64,000 nucleotides of DNA from an uncultured Arcanobacterium sp. (GTDB lineage Bacteria; Actinomycetota; Actinomycetes; Actinomycetales; Actinomycetaceae): the NCBI GenBank assembly GCA_945874735.1, contig CAMCHI010000002.1, forward strand, positions 62,001 through 126,000, written 5' to 3'. The notes beneath the pieces are model-generated. The model did not search any database. It saw only the letters and a list, made by a program, of their open reading frames with translations, and was not told where the DNA came from. Shown piece after piece: positions 39,903 through 49,073 of this stretch (position 1 is the stretch's first letter; each line of letters begins with the position of its first letter). The translations under genes and the position numbers were made by a program.

Positions 39903-40922
39903 TTAGGCTGGCTGCGCCAACCATTGTGCCACTTCTTGCTTCCAGCGTGCTTTATCTTGTGCATTAGCTAAAGAAGCTTCAATAGAACAAATAGCTAAGT
40001 CGGCTAGCTCGGTATCATTTAAACCAAGAGAGCGAGCATTATCGTATTGAGCCACTAAACGAGAACGGAACAAAAGTGGATCATCTGCCCCTAAAGCTAC
40101 TTTTACTCCTGCTTGCATGAGCCGTCTTAAAGGGATTTCCTGCAGTTGAGTGTAAACCCCTAATTGCACATTGGAAGCAGGGCATACTTCTAAAGCAATA
40201 TCGTTTTGGGCAATTAATTCCAGTAAATGTGGATCTTCTACACAACGCACTCCATGCCCGATGCGTTGTGGGTGTAGATGACGTACAACTTCCCATAAAT
40301 GGTCTGCTCCGAGTAGTTCACCACCGTGTGGCACGGCTGCTAATCCGGCTCGGTGCGCAATGGCAAAGGCCTTATCCCATTGAGCAGTTACTCCGCGGCG
40401 TTCATCGTTGGACAGTCCAAAGCCCACTACTTCTCCAGGGCCGTCCCCTGCGTGTTTGGCGGCTAAGCGCGCTAAAATACGGGCATCTAAGGGGTGTTTA
40501 ATACGGGAAGCAGCCACAATAATAGCTACTTGCACTCCCGTGTCGAGAGAAGCTTTTTTAGCTTCGTCCAACACTATTTCGAGTGCTGGAGTAATACCAC
40601 CCACAAATGGCGCATAAGAAGTGGGGTCGATTTGTATCTCTAGCCGTCTAGACCCCTCTAAGGCTTCATCTTGAGCAGCTTCGCTGATAATCCGCCGCAT
40701 GGCTACTTCAGAGCGCACTACTTGGCGTGCTGCATCATATGCGCGCTGAAATCTAAACCAACCCCGTTGATCAGCTGGTACTTGCAAAGCTACATTATCG
40801 GTTAAATTCTCTGGCAGGCGAATTCCTTGTTCTTGAGCTAAATCTTGGAGAGTGCTTAGCCGCATAGAGCCGGTAAAATGTAGGTGCAAATGCGTCTTGG
40901 GGAGAGTGTGTAGATTGCGCAT
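39903..40922 (-). CDS. add: Adenosine deaminase
   Basis: 'LPKTHLHLHFTGSMRLSTL', 'AVPHGGELLG', 'RIGHGVRCVEDPHLLELI', 'LEVCPASNVQLG', 'VALGADDPLLF'. Confidence 0.9.
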   Translation of the reverse strand: MRNLHTLPKTHLHLHFTGSMRLSTLQDLAQEQGIRLPENLTDNVALQVPADQRGWFRFQRAYDAARQVVRSEVAMRRIISEAAQDEALEGSRRLEIQIDPTSYAPFVGGITPALEIVLDEAKKASLDTGVQVAIIVAASRIKHPLDARILARLAAKHAGDGPGEVVGFGLSNDERRGVTAQWDKAFAIAHRAGLAAVPHGGELLGADHLWEVVRHLHPQRIGHGVRCVEDPHLLELIAQNDIALEVCPASNVQLGVYTQLQEIPLRRLMQAGVKVALGADDPLLFRSRLVAQYDNARSLGLNDTELADLAICSIEASLANAQDKARWKQEVAQWLAQPA

Positions 40923-40994
40923 AAAAATATCTTGCCAGTTCTTTAACCGCGTGGCTATTTAGGTATGGTGTGAAAAATAAACTATAACAGTGCT

Positions 40995-42242
40995 ATGCCC
41001 AAAGAAACTCGTACCGCTATTGAACGGCGTGACTTAGCTTTGCTTACCGCTAGTCGCGCTGGGGAAATGTTGCGGTTAGCTTTTGCTGATATTGGGCAGT
41101 TGAAAACCTGGGAAGTTCATCAAGTACATCACCGTCCAGGAGCGGGAGTGTCGGTAGGATACAGGTTAATGCTTGGCACAATGCGCGCAGGGGCAGTGCA
41201 AGATTTATATGTTTTAGCCACTACCGCAGAAGTTAATCCTCATAAATTGCGAGCTGTGCAAGGTAAGCGTTTGCGTTTAGGGGATACGGTAGTGAGCTTG
41301 TGGCAGTATCCGCACGATCCGGAGCTTACTGCTCTGCCGTTAGCAGCTGATACGGGAAAATTTAGTGAGCTGTTGAAGGAACCTGTCGATTTAGAATTGT
41401 TAGGGTATCGTCCTACCCGCCGGGCAGTGTTACGAGTGGTGCGAGTGGAAAAACCGGCTTTGTACGCCAAAGTTTTACGCACAAGTGAACAAAAACAATT
41501 GGCTTTGCGGTTGGAAACTATGGCGAAAGCTCAGGTTCCTGCTCCGCAAATTTATCTGCAACAACCTGGTTTATTAGTGATGACGGCAGTGCCCGGTATT
41601 TCTTTGGCAAAATTACTTGCTCGTACTTCTTCTCGGGTATTGCCTAAAAACCGTCCGACTTTTACAGACCTAGATCGTACTTTCCAGAGTTTGTGGCAGC
41701 TGTTAGAGTCTTTGCCGGAGTTGCCTTTTAAGGCACCTAAACGTCCAGCTTGGGCTGAGCGAGCAGAGTATTATGGACAAGCCGCTAGCCTAGCTTTACC
41801 GGGAAGAATGCGTGAATGTGGGCAAATAGCGAAGGATATTAAGCATTTATTAGCTCATAGTGATTTAGGGGAGTTACGTACCGTACACGGAGATTTTTAT
41901 GAAGCTAATGTGTATGTAGATCCGCAGACGGGTCTGGTTTCGGGAATATTAGATTTAGACTCTTTAGGCCCAGGGTATTTAGTACATGATTGGGGTTGTT
42001 TATTAGGGCATATGTCGGTGTTGGCTTATCTTTCTCCGAAGCATTATGATGCAGTTCCAGAAATTGTGCAAGATTGGTTTAAGCAGTTAAGTGCTTTTTA
42101 TGATGCACGGGCTTTAGCGGCTTCCGCGAGCGGGGTGGCACTTTCTTTAGTGGCAGGTGCTCGTAAAACTGGTAAAAAGTGGGATAAGGAAGCAGAAAAT
42201 CGTTTACTAATGGCTAGGCAGTGGCTAGATTTAGCGCAATAA
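40995..42242 (+). CDS. Phosphotransferase (aminoglycoside phosphotransferase/maltokinase-like fold)
   Basis: 'TVHGDFYEANVYVDPQTGLVSGILDLDSLGPGYLVHDWGCLLG' catalytic loop. Confidence 0.8.
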   Translation: MPKETRTAIERRDLALLTASRAGEMLRLAFADIGQLKTWEVHQVHHRPGAGVSVGYRLMLGTMRAGAVQDLYVLATTAEVNPHKLRAVQGKRLRLGDTVVSLWQYPHDPELTALPLAADTGKFSELLKEPVDLELLGYRPTRRAVLRVVRVEKPALYAKVLRTSEQKQLALRLETMAKAQVPAPQIYLQQPGLLVMTAVPGISLAKLLARTSSRVLPKNRPTFTDLDRTFQSLWQLLESLPELPFKAPKRPAWAERAEYYGQAASLALPGRMRECGQIAKDIKHLLAHSDLGELRTVHGDFYEANVYVDPQTGLVSGILDLDSLGPGYLVHDWGCLLGHMSVLAYLSPKHYDAVPEIVQDWFKQLSAFYDARALAASASGVALSLVAGARKTGKKWDKEAENRLLMARQWLDLAQ

Positions 42243-42266
42243 GTAACAAAGTATTTTGGTTAATAT

Positions 42267-42300
42267 TAAGAGTGCGCCTCGTTGTAAAGGCGCACTCTTA
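42267..42300. terminator. Bidirectional intrinsic terminator
   Basis: taagagtgcgcct-cgttgtaa-aggcgcactctta between convergent genes. Confidence 0.85.
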
Positions 42301-42310
42301 GTGTGTTTAG

Positions 42311-43516
42311 TTAGCTAAATAAAGTTTGCAGACGTTCGATGCCCGTCACTAAATCTGCGTCATTCAGGGCATAGCTTAAGCGCAGATAACCTGGAGCGCC
42401 AAATGCCTCTCCTGGCACTACTGCTACTTCTGCTTCTTCTAAAATCAAGGTAGCTAACTCGGCACTGGTGTGGGCTACCCGTCCTTTAATTTCTTTGCCG
42501 AGCAGAGCACTTACATTAGGGAATACGTAGAAAGCGCCAGTTGGTTCAGGTACTTCCAGCCCTGGAATTTCTCGTAGCATTGCCACGATTTTTTGTCTGC
42601 GCCTATCAAAAACTTCCCGCATTTGGGCTACGATATTTTGTTCGCCCGTCAAGGCCGCTAAAGCGGCTACTTGACAGACATTAGCTACATTAGAAGTGGC
42701 ATGAGATTGGAAGTTAGCGGCCTGTTTGATTACATCAAGTGGGCCATACATCCAGCCTACGCGCCAGCCAGTCATGGCATAAGTTTTAGCTACACCGTTT
42801 ACTACGATAGTGCGATCAGCCATTTCAGGCACTTCTGCTAGAAGGTAGGATTGTTTTTCGCCATATACTAGATGTTCATAGATTTCGTCAGTAATAATCC
42901 AGATTCCGTTAGCTAACGCCCACTGCCCAATTTCTTTAATTTCGGTGGCGGTATATACCGAGCCGGTTGGGTTAGAAGGGGAGCATAATAGTAGTGCTTT
43001 AGTTTGGGGGCTGAGAGCCGCTTGTAGTTGCGGAACGGTTACTTTGTAGTCTTGGGCAGAACCAGCAAACACTTCCACTGGGATACCGCCACAAAGTCGG
43101 ATAGCTTCTGGATAGGTTGTCCAGTAAGGGGCAGGAAGTATTACCTCATCTCCATCTGACACGATAGCGGCGAAAGCTTGGAATACTGCTTGTTTACCGC
43201 CGTTGGTGACGATAACTTGGGAAGGGTCGATTTTAACCCCGCTATCTTGGAAAGTTTTTTCGGCAATTGCTTTGCGTAATTCAGGTAGTCCAGCAGCTGG
43301 TGAATACTTATGGTTTTTAGGGTCGCGAGCTGCGGCCACGGCAGCTTCGACAATAAAATCTGGGGTAGGGAAGTCTGGTTCACCTACTCCGAATCCGATT
43401 ACTGGCTTGCCTGCGGCTTTTAGAGCTTTGGCTTTAGCATCAACGGCTAACGTGGCAGACTCTTGCAGGGCACCTAAGCGAACAGATACACGTGATTTTT
43501 CATTAAAATTATTCAT
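42311..43516 (-). CDS. Pyridoxal phosphate-dependent aminotransferase (aspartate aminotransferase, class I)
   Basis: '[37 protein letters not shown]', '[20 protein letters not shown]'. Confidence 0.95.
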   Translation of the reverse strand: MNNFNEKSRVSVRLGALQESATLAVDAKAKALKAAGKPVIGFGVGEPDFPTPDFIVEAAVAAARDPKNHKYSPAAGLPELRKAIAEKTFQDSGVKIDPSQVIVTNGGKQAVFQAFAAIVSDGDEVILPAPYWTTYPEAIRLCGGIPVEVFAGSAQDYKVTVPQLQAALSPQTKALLLCSPSNPTGSVYTATEIKEIGQWALANGIWIITDEIYEHLVYGEKQSYLLAEVPEMADRTIVVNGVAKTYAMTGWRVGWMYGPLDVIKQAANFQSHATSNVANVCQVAALAALTGEQNIVAQMREVFDRRRQKIVAMLREIPGLEVPEPTGAFYVFPNVSALLGKEIKGRVAHTSAELATLILEEAEVAVVPGEAFGAPGYLRLSYALNDADLVTGIERLQTLFS

Positions 43517-43729
43517 GTTTACATCGTTACATATTTTGGGATGAGTTTCGATGCTGATAGGAATAAAGCAAGAAAATATGCACGATTAGTTAAGAAAAAA
43601 TGAGAAGTATGCCACGTGGTACTAGATTATTTGCGCGGCAGTGGGTTTGGCTATTAAGCTTAATCAGGCTGTGTAGCATAGATTTATTAAGATCAATAAG
43701 GCATAATAGATGAGTGCTCGCAAACCAAT

Positions 43730-43802
43730 AGGGTAGTGGCGCAATTGGTAGCGCACCGGTCTCCAAAACCGGCGGTTGTGGGTTCGAGTCCCTCCTGCCC
43801 TG
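43730..43802 (+). tRNA. tRNA-Trp (CCA)
   Basis: Acceptor AGGGTAG/CTGCCCT, anticodon arm ccggt-ctCCAaa-accgg; directly upstream of secE as in many actinobacteria. Confidence 0.95.
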
Positions 43803-43855
43803 CTAGAAAGCGGCCCAACGGGGCCGTTTTCCACATTAACCGAGAGGATAATGAC

Positions 43856-44104
43856 GTGAACGAAGTTGCATCACACACTGGTCAGCAACGCCAAAGTGCG
43901 AACGCAAAGAAGTTAGGTTTCTTTGCACGCATTATTGCATTCTTTAAGCAGTCACTAGCTGAATTTAAGAAAGTGCAACGCCCAACTGGGGAAGAACTTT
44001 GGAAAATGTTCGTTACCGTTGTGAGCTTTTTGATTATTGTGATGATTTTTGTAGCAGTATTAGACGTAGTGTTTAATCAAGCTGTTTTCTGGGTCTTTGG
44101 CTAA
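43856..44104 (+). CDS. secE: Preprotein translocase subunit SecE
   Basis: GTG at 43856 in frame with ORF 43736; 'FFARIIAFFKQSLAEFKKVQRPTGEELWKMFVTVVSFLIIVMIFVAVLDVVFNQAVFWVFG'; the ORF-track start overlaps tRNA-Trp. Confidence 0.95.
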   Translation: MNEVASHTGQQRQSANAKKLGFFARIIAFFKQSLAEFKKVQRPTGEELWKMFVTVVSFLIIVMIFVAVLDVVFNQAVFWVFG

Positions 44105-44182
44105 TTGCTTGTCTAGCAGTAACTAAACCAGAAAAAACGAAAATAATAACCCAAACATAAAGGCACTACCGAAGGAAAGTCC

Positions 44183-44995
44183 ATGTCGGAAGAAATTCAG
44201 GAACTAAATAATGCTCCGTTGTTCTCTGATGGCACTGAACACAGTGTGGCGCAGGAGTCTTTGGCTACTGTGGAGGAGGTAGCGCAGCTACCTGCTACCG
44301 ATTTAGCCGTGGAAACTCAGGCGGTATCGGATAGTGCAGATGTTGCTGAAGAAGATGCCACACCAGTAGCAGAAGACGGGGTAGTTACGGAAGAGATTGT
44401 ACGTCGCCGTCTAAAGGGATTACCTGGTCGTTGGTATGTGCTACACACTTATGCTGGTTATGAAAAGCGTGTGAAGCAAGACCTTGAAACTCGTTCACAC
44501 TCTATGGGAATGGAAGATTACATTTTCCAAGTAGAAGTACCTATGGAAGAAGTGATTGAGGTTAAGAAGGGGCAAAACAAGCTAGTATCGCGGGTGCGTA
44601 TCCCAGGCTATGCCCTAGTGCGTATGAAGATGACTGATGATTCTTGGCGAGTTGTGCAAGAAACTAATGGTGTTACCGGTTTCGTAGGTAATGGTCGTAA
44701 TCCAGTAGCTCTCACTCCTGACGAAGTGGTGAAGATGCTCACTCCAGTCATTGAACAAGAAGTGGCGCATGAGGCTAAAGCTGCTGGAAAGCCGGTACGT
44801 TCTGGTGCTCCAACCTTGGTGGTAGAATACCAGGTAGGAGAAACCGTGACCCTTACCACTGAACCTTGGGTAGGTATGCCAGCTACAATTTCTGAGGTTG
44901 ATGCAGTTAATCAGCGACTCACTGTATTAATGACTTTGGTCGGCCAGGAAACCCCGGTCGATCTGTCTTTCGGTCAAGTACAAAAGATGGATTAA
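44183..44995 (+). CDS. nusG: Transcription termination/antitermination protein NusG
   Basis: 'GRWYVLHTYAGYEKRVKQDLETRSHSMGMEDYIFQVEVP', KOW 'VGETVTLTTEPWVGMPATISEVD'. Confidence 0.97.
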   Translation: MSEEIQELNNAPLFSDGTEHSVAQESLATVEEVAQLPATDLAVETQAVSDSADVAEEDATPVAEDGVVTEEIVRRRLKGLPGRWYVLHTYAGYEKRVKQDLETRSHSMGMEDYIFQVEVPMEEVIEVKKGQNKLVSRVRIPGYALVRMKMTDDSWRVVQETNGVTGFVGNGRNPVALTPDEVVKMLTPVIEQEVAHEAKAAGKPVRSGAPTLVVEYQVGETVTLTTEPWVGMPATISEVDAVNQRLTVLMTLVGQETPVDLSFGQVQKMD

Positions 44996-45112
44996 AACAG
45001 CACAGCTGTTTGTGAGTAAGTGTTAAGTTTACTTACTACTGTTTTTGTAATTGCGCGAAAGACGGCCGGCACTTTTGCCATGTGTCGGTAAGCAACAAGA
45101 TAAAGGATCAAT

Positions 45113-45547
45113 ATGCCACCGAAGAAGAAGGTTGCAGGCCTGATCAAACTACAGATTCAGGCAGGTGCTGCGAATCCAGCTCCACCAATTGGCCCAGCAT
45201 TAGGTCAGCACGGTGTGAACATTATGGAATTCTGTACCGCTTACAATGCGGCTACCGAATCTATGCGCGGAACCGTTATTCCGGTAGAAATTACCGTTTA
45301 CGAAGATCGTTCTTTTACCTTCGTAACCAAGACCCCACCAGCTGCAGATCTATTAAAGAAAGCTGCTGGAATTAAGAAGGGTTCTGGTGTGCCAAACAAG
45401 GACAAGGTTGGTCACGTTACTGCTGAGCAGTTACTAGAAATCGCTAAGACCAAAGAACCTGATCTAAATGCAAACGACCTAGAGAACGCAGCTCGCATTA
45501 TTGCTGGTACTGCTCGCTCTATGGGTCTAACCACAGACGAAATCTAA
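45113..45547 (+). CDS. rplK: 50S ribosomal protein L11
   Basis: '[41 protein letters not shown]'. Confidence 0.99.
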   Translation: MPPKKKVAGLIKLQIQAGAANPAPPIGPALGQHGVNIMEFCTAYNAATESMRGTVIPVEITVYEDRSFTFVTKTPPAADLLKKAAGIKKGSGVPNKDKVGHVTAEQLLEIAKTKEPDLNANDLENAARIIAGTARSMGLTTDEI

Positions 45548-45646
45548 TTAAGTAAGGCATCTTCATGATGCGATGCCGTAAGGGCATCAAGTGGTAGGAC
45601 CCGGAGCTGGTTCGTGTACCACAACTGCTATTTAAGGAGAAGCAGA

Positions 45647-46342
45647 ATGGCAAAGCGCTCAAAGAATTACCGCAAAGCGGCTGAGCTTATTCAGCCAGCT
45701 GAGCTTTACTCAGTAGAAGAAGCTGTTGATCTTGCGATTAAGACTTCCACCACTAAGTTTGCGGCTACTGTAGAAGCAGTGTTCCGTCTAGGTGTGGATC
45801 CACGCAAGGCAGACCAGATGGTACGTGGCACTGTTTCTTTGCCACACGGCACTGGTAAGACCGCTCGTGTTATCGTATTTGCTACTGGTGAACGGGCACA
45901 AGCTGCTCGTGAAGCAGGAGCAGATGAAGTAGGCGATGACGATTTAATCGCAAAGGTTGCAGGCGGCTGGACGGACTTCGATTCGGCAGTAGCAACCCCA
46001 GACATGATGGGCAAGGTAGGTACGCTAGGTCGTATCCTTGGTCCACGTGGTCTAATGCCTAACCCTAAGACTGGTACCGTTACCATGGATACCGCTAAGG
46101 CTGTTACCGACATTAAGGGCGGTCGTATTGAGTTCCGTGTAGACAAGCACGGCAACTTGCCAATTATTCTTGGTAATACCAGCTTTACTCCAGAACAGTT
46201 AGCTGAGAACTTCCAAGCAGCTTTCGCTGAAATTCAGCGTCTAAAGCCGTCCTCCTCTAAGGGACGCTACATTCTAAAGGGAACCGTTTCCACCACTATG
46301 GGGCCTGGTATTCCACTAGACGTAGTTAAGCTAACTCGCTAA
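45647..46342 (+). CDS. rplA: 50S ribosomal protein L1
   Basis: '[15 protein letters not shown]...[22 protein letters not shown]'; the Met at 45647 with SD aaggaga is preferred over 45614. Confidence 0.98.
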   Translation: MAKRSKNYRKAAELIQPAELYSVEEAVDLAIKTSTTKFAATVEAVFRLGVDPRKADQMVRGTVSLPHGTGKTARVIVFATGERAQAAREAGADEVGDDDLIAKVAGGWTDFDSAVATPDMMGKVGTLGRILGPRGLMPNPKTGTVTMDTAKAVTDIKGGRIEFRVDKHGNLPIILGNTSFTPEQLAENFQAAFAEIQRLKPSSSKGRYILKGTVSTTMGPGIPLDVVKLTR

Positions 46343-46390
46343 GGTTAAGCGCACTTACTGAGTAATACAGTAAATTTTTAGCGATTGTGA

Positions 46391-46422
46391 AGGGACTTGC
46401 ATTTAAAGCAAGTCCCTTTGCT
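46391..46422 (+). terminator. Intrinsic terminator after rplA
   Basis: agggacttgc-atttaaa-gcaagtccct-ttg. Confidence 0.75.
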
Positions 46423-46533
46423 GTAGCTAGAGTTCCACGGGTAAAGCCGACAGTTTACGAAAAAAGATATATGCTTAATAGAAACACTTGCTAAAAGTAG
46501 GCAAGCTATCGTTCTCAGTTTAAGGATTAAAAC

Positions 46534-47148
46534 ATGGTTAAGCCTTTCGTAATTGGTATTGCTGGTGGCACTGGTAGCGGAAAAACTACTCTCACTAAGG
46601 CGATTACCCAGCGTTTTCCAGGCGAAACCAGCGTGGTGTATCACGATAACTATTACCGTCGCTGGGACGGTTTAACTTATGAACAGCGTTCGGTCTTAAA
46701 TTTTGACGCCCCTGAAGCATTCGATACTGATTTAATGGTAGTGCAGTTAAAAGAACTAATTGCGGGAAATGCTATCCAGAGCCCGGTATATGATTTCACG
46801 GTACATAATCGTAGTGATGAAACGGTAACGGTAGAGCCAGCACCGGTTATTTTGGTAGAGGGTATCTTAATTTTCTCCGACCCAGATTTGTGCAGTTTAT
46901 TCGATCTGAAGTTATTTGTAGATACTGATGCAGATGTGCGGATCATGCGCCGTATTAAACGGGACGTATTAGAACGTGGTCGAAGTATTGAATCAGTGGA
47001 AGCACAGTACTTGAAAACTGTGAAGCCAATGCATGAATTATATGTCGAGCCAGCTAAACGTCGTGCTGATTTGATTATTCCAGAGGGTGGGCGAAATCTG
47101 GTGGCTTTAGATATTTTGTTTAGCCGTATTGCCGGAATAATTGGTTAA
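46534..47148 (+). CDS. udk: Uridine kinase
   Basis: 'FVIGIAGGTGSGKTTLTKAI', 'YHDNYYRRWDGLTYEQRSVLNFDAPEAFDTDLM', 'YDFTVHNR'. Confidence 0.93.
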   Translation: MVKPFVIGIAGGTGSGKTTLTKAITQRFPGETSVVYHDNYYRRWDGLTYEQRSVLNFDAPEAFDTDLMVVQLKELIAGNAIQSPVYDFTVHNRSDETVTVEPAPVILVEGILIFSDPDLCSLFDLKLFVDTDADVRIMRRIKRDVLERGRSIESVEAQYLKTVKPMHELYVEPAKRRADLIIPEGGRNLVALDILFSRIAGIIG

Positions 47149-47323
47149 ACAAGTTAAGGTGCCAAGAAACCTGAAAAGTAGTGCTAAGACCAGCGTGCTG
47201 GTTTGTTATTTTCCAAGGTAGGGAAAAGACGCAATGCTTGATCTTTTCACTTAGTTGAAAAGTATGGTGGTATCACTCACGAAAACCGGATAAAACCTTG
47301 CATATGTAAGCGTTAGTTAGTAA

Positions 47324-47456
47324 GCTATTTGATGCCCAAGACCGCAGGTCTCCCGTTGCCAACGGGGATAAGTTCGCAAAAGCGACACCAGCGCAGGTAC
47401 GAACTAAATAGCATTATTATGCCTAGACCCCTCGTGCTTGCGCGGGGTTTTTCTTT
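47324..47456 (+). promoter_or_regulatory. Ribosomal protein L10 leader with attenuator terminator
   Basis: Long-range helix GCTATTT(47324-47330)/AAATAGC(47406-47412) enclosing a multi-helix domain, then terminator acccc...ggggtttttctttt (47427-47456) before rplJ. Confidence 0.8.
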
Positions 47457-47499
47457 TGCCTACTGAAGATTTTGCGGCTTTTTCATGGAAGGAGGTCCC

Positions 47500-48021
47500 A
47501 TGGCACGGACCGACAAGTCTGCAGCGATTGCAGAGCTAACGGAACTTTTCCGCAGCTCTTCGGCTGTTCTTGTAACTGAGTATCGCGGTTCTACCGTGGC
47601 GCAACTTAAGACGCTTCGTCGTGCGCTAGGTAGTGAAGCTAAGTACACGGTTGCTAAGAATACCCTCGCACGCTTAGCGGCTGCTGAGGCTGGCGTTGAA
47701 GGACTCGACGCTGCGCTCAAGGGCCCAACCGCGTTGGCATTCGTGACTGGCGACGTTGCTTCCGCAGCAAAGGCACTTAAGGAATTTTCTAAAGAAAATA
47801 AGAATCTAGTTCTCAAGGCTGGTGTGCTAGAAGGAACTATCCTTAACGCTGAAGATGTTGCTAAGCTCGCTGATCTCGAATCTCGTGAGGTTCTACTTGC
47901 CAAGACTGCTGGAGCTCTCAAGGCTTCGCTTTACAAGGCTGCATATGTATTTACTGCACCACTTGTTAAGACGGTGCGCACTGTTGATGCCCTGCGCGAG
48001 AAGCAGGAAAACGCTGCCTAA
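47500..48021 (+). CDS. rplJ: 50S ribosomal protein L10
   Basis: 'MARTDKSAAIAELTELFRSSSAVLVTEYRGSTVAQLKTLRRAL'; SD ggaaggaggt. Confidence 0.98.
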   Translation: MARTDKSAAIAELTELFRSSSAVLVTEYRGSTVAQLKTLRRALGSEAKYTVAKNTLARLAAAEAGVEGLDAALKGPTALAFVTGDVASAAKALKEFSKENKNLVLKAGVLEGTILNAEDVAKLADLESREVLLAKTAGALKASLYKAAYVFTAPLVKTVRTVDALREKQENAA

Positions 48022-48106
48022 GCTAGTGTATTTAACTACTTAAGCAACGGAACAAACCCAAATAAAAACTGCCTCGCAATAGGCAAAAAAGGAAGGACGG
48101 TCAATC

Positions 48107-48490
48107 ATGGCCAAGCTTACCGCTGAAGAACTTATTGAAGCTTTCAAGGAGCTAACCCTAGTAGAGCTAAACGACTTCGTTAAGAAGTTTGAAGAAGAAT
48201 TCGATGTAGAGGCTGCTGCTCCAGCTGCTGTTGCAGTTGCTGCTGCTCCAGCTGCCGCTGCTGCTGAAGAAGATGAGAAGGACGAGTTTGACGTAGTAAT
48301 CGAGTCTGTAGGCTCCAACAAGATTGCTGTGATCAAGGAAGTTCGCGCTCTTACCCCACTAGGTCTAAAGGAAGCTAAGGAACTAGTTGATGGCGCTCCT
48401 GCAACTCTACTAGAGGGCGCTAACAAGGAAACTGCAGAAAAGGCTAAGGAAGCCCTAGAAGCTGCAGGCGCAACTGTAGTTCTTAAGTAA
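48107..48490 (+). CDS. rplL: 50S ribosomal protein L7/L12
   Basis: '[43 protein letters not shown]'-type C-terminal domain. Confidence 0.99.
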   Translation: MAKLTAEELIEAFKELTLVELNDFVKKFEEEFDVEAAAPAAVAVAAAPAAAAAEEDEKDEFDVVIESVGSNKIAVIKEVRALTPLGLKEAKELVDGAPATLLEGANKETAEKAKEALEAAGATVVLK

Positions 48491-48530
48491 TCTTCTAAAC
48501 AGGCTTAGCCTGTAAGTAAGTTACTGCAAG

Positions 48531-48569
48531 GTGGGGGTAGAACCAATCCGGTTCTACCCCCACTTTTTA
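48531..48569 (+). terminator. Intrinsic terminator after rplL
   Basis: gtgggggtagaacc-aatcc-ggttctacccccactttttatt. Confidence 0.9.
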
Positions 48570-49073
48570 TTTAATGAATTAAATGCTGATTTCCCTAAAA
48601 GGAAATTTGGAAGCGCTTAATTTCCGTTCTATGTTATTGCTTTACTTTTGCACACACCGTGGTCTGGCTTGCAATACTCTGTTTTGGTGGATAGAGTACA
48701 TAAAGAACTGGGAGAACCTATTTGACTAGCCTCACTGGGTATAGATGAGGTGTTTAGCTAAAAGAAAGATGGGTTTATAGCAGGATTTACAATCTAGGTA
48801 GATCGATGAAACTGACTCATGCACCCGAGTTAGACCTTCGAGGATTGCCTAGAGTATAGGTGTCGTGACCTCTTCCACATTGGTAGAGGGTAGCTTTCTC
48901 CACCCTTTTTCGGTAAAGTTGAAACTTGTGTTGTGTGCACATTTTTGTACCCAAAATCAAGAATGTAAAACAGCGTAAATAACAATAGAAAACTCTTGAA
49001 GTATCAATGATTTTCTGTATGTTTTCGCTATTGCACACACGAGCCTTACTGGAACCCAGGGAAGGAATATCCT

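Noticed and set aside
43736-43855. N-terminal extension of the secE ORF
   Set aside because: Overlaps tRNA-Trp; the internal GTG at 43856 gives a normal-length SecE.
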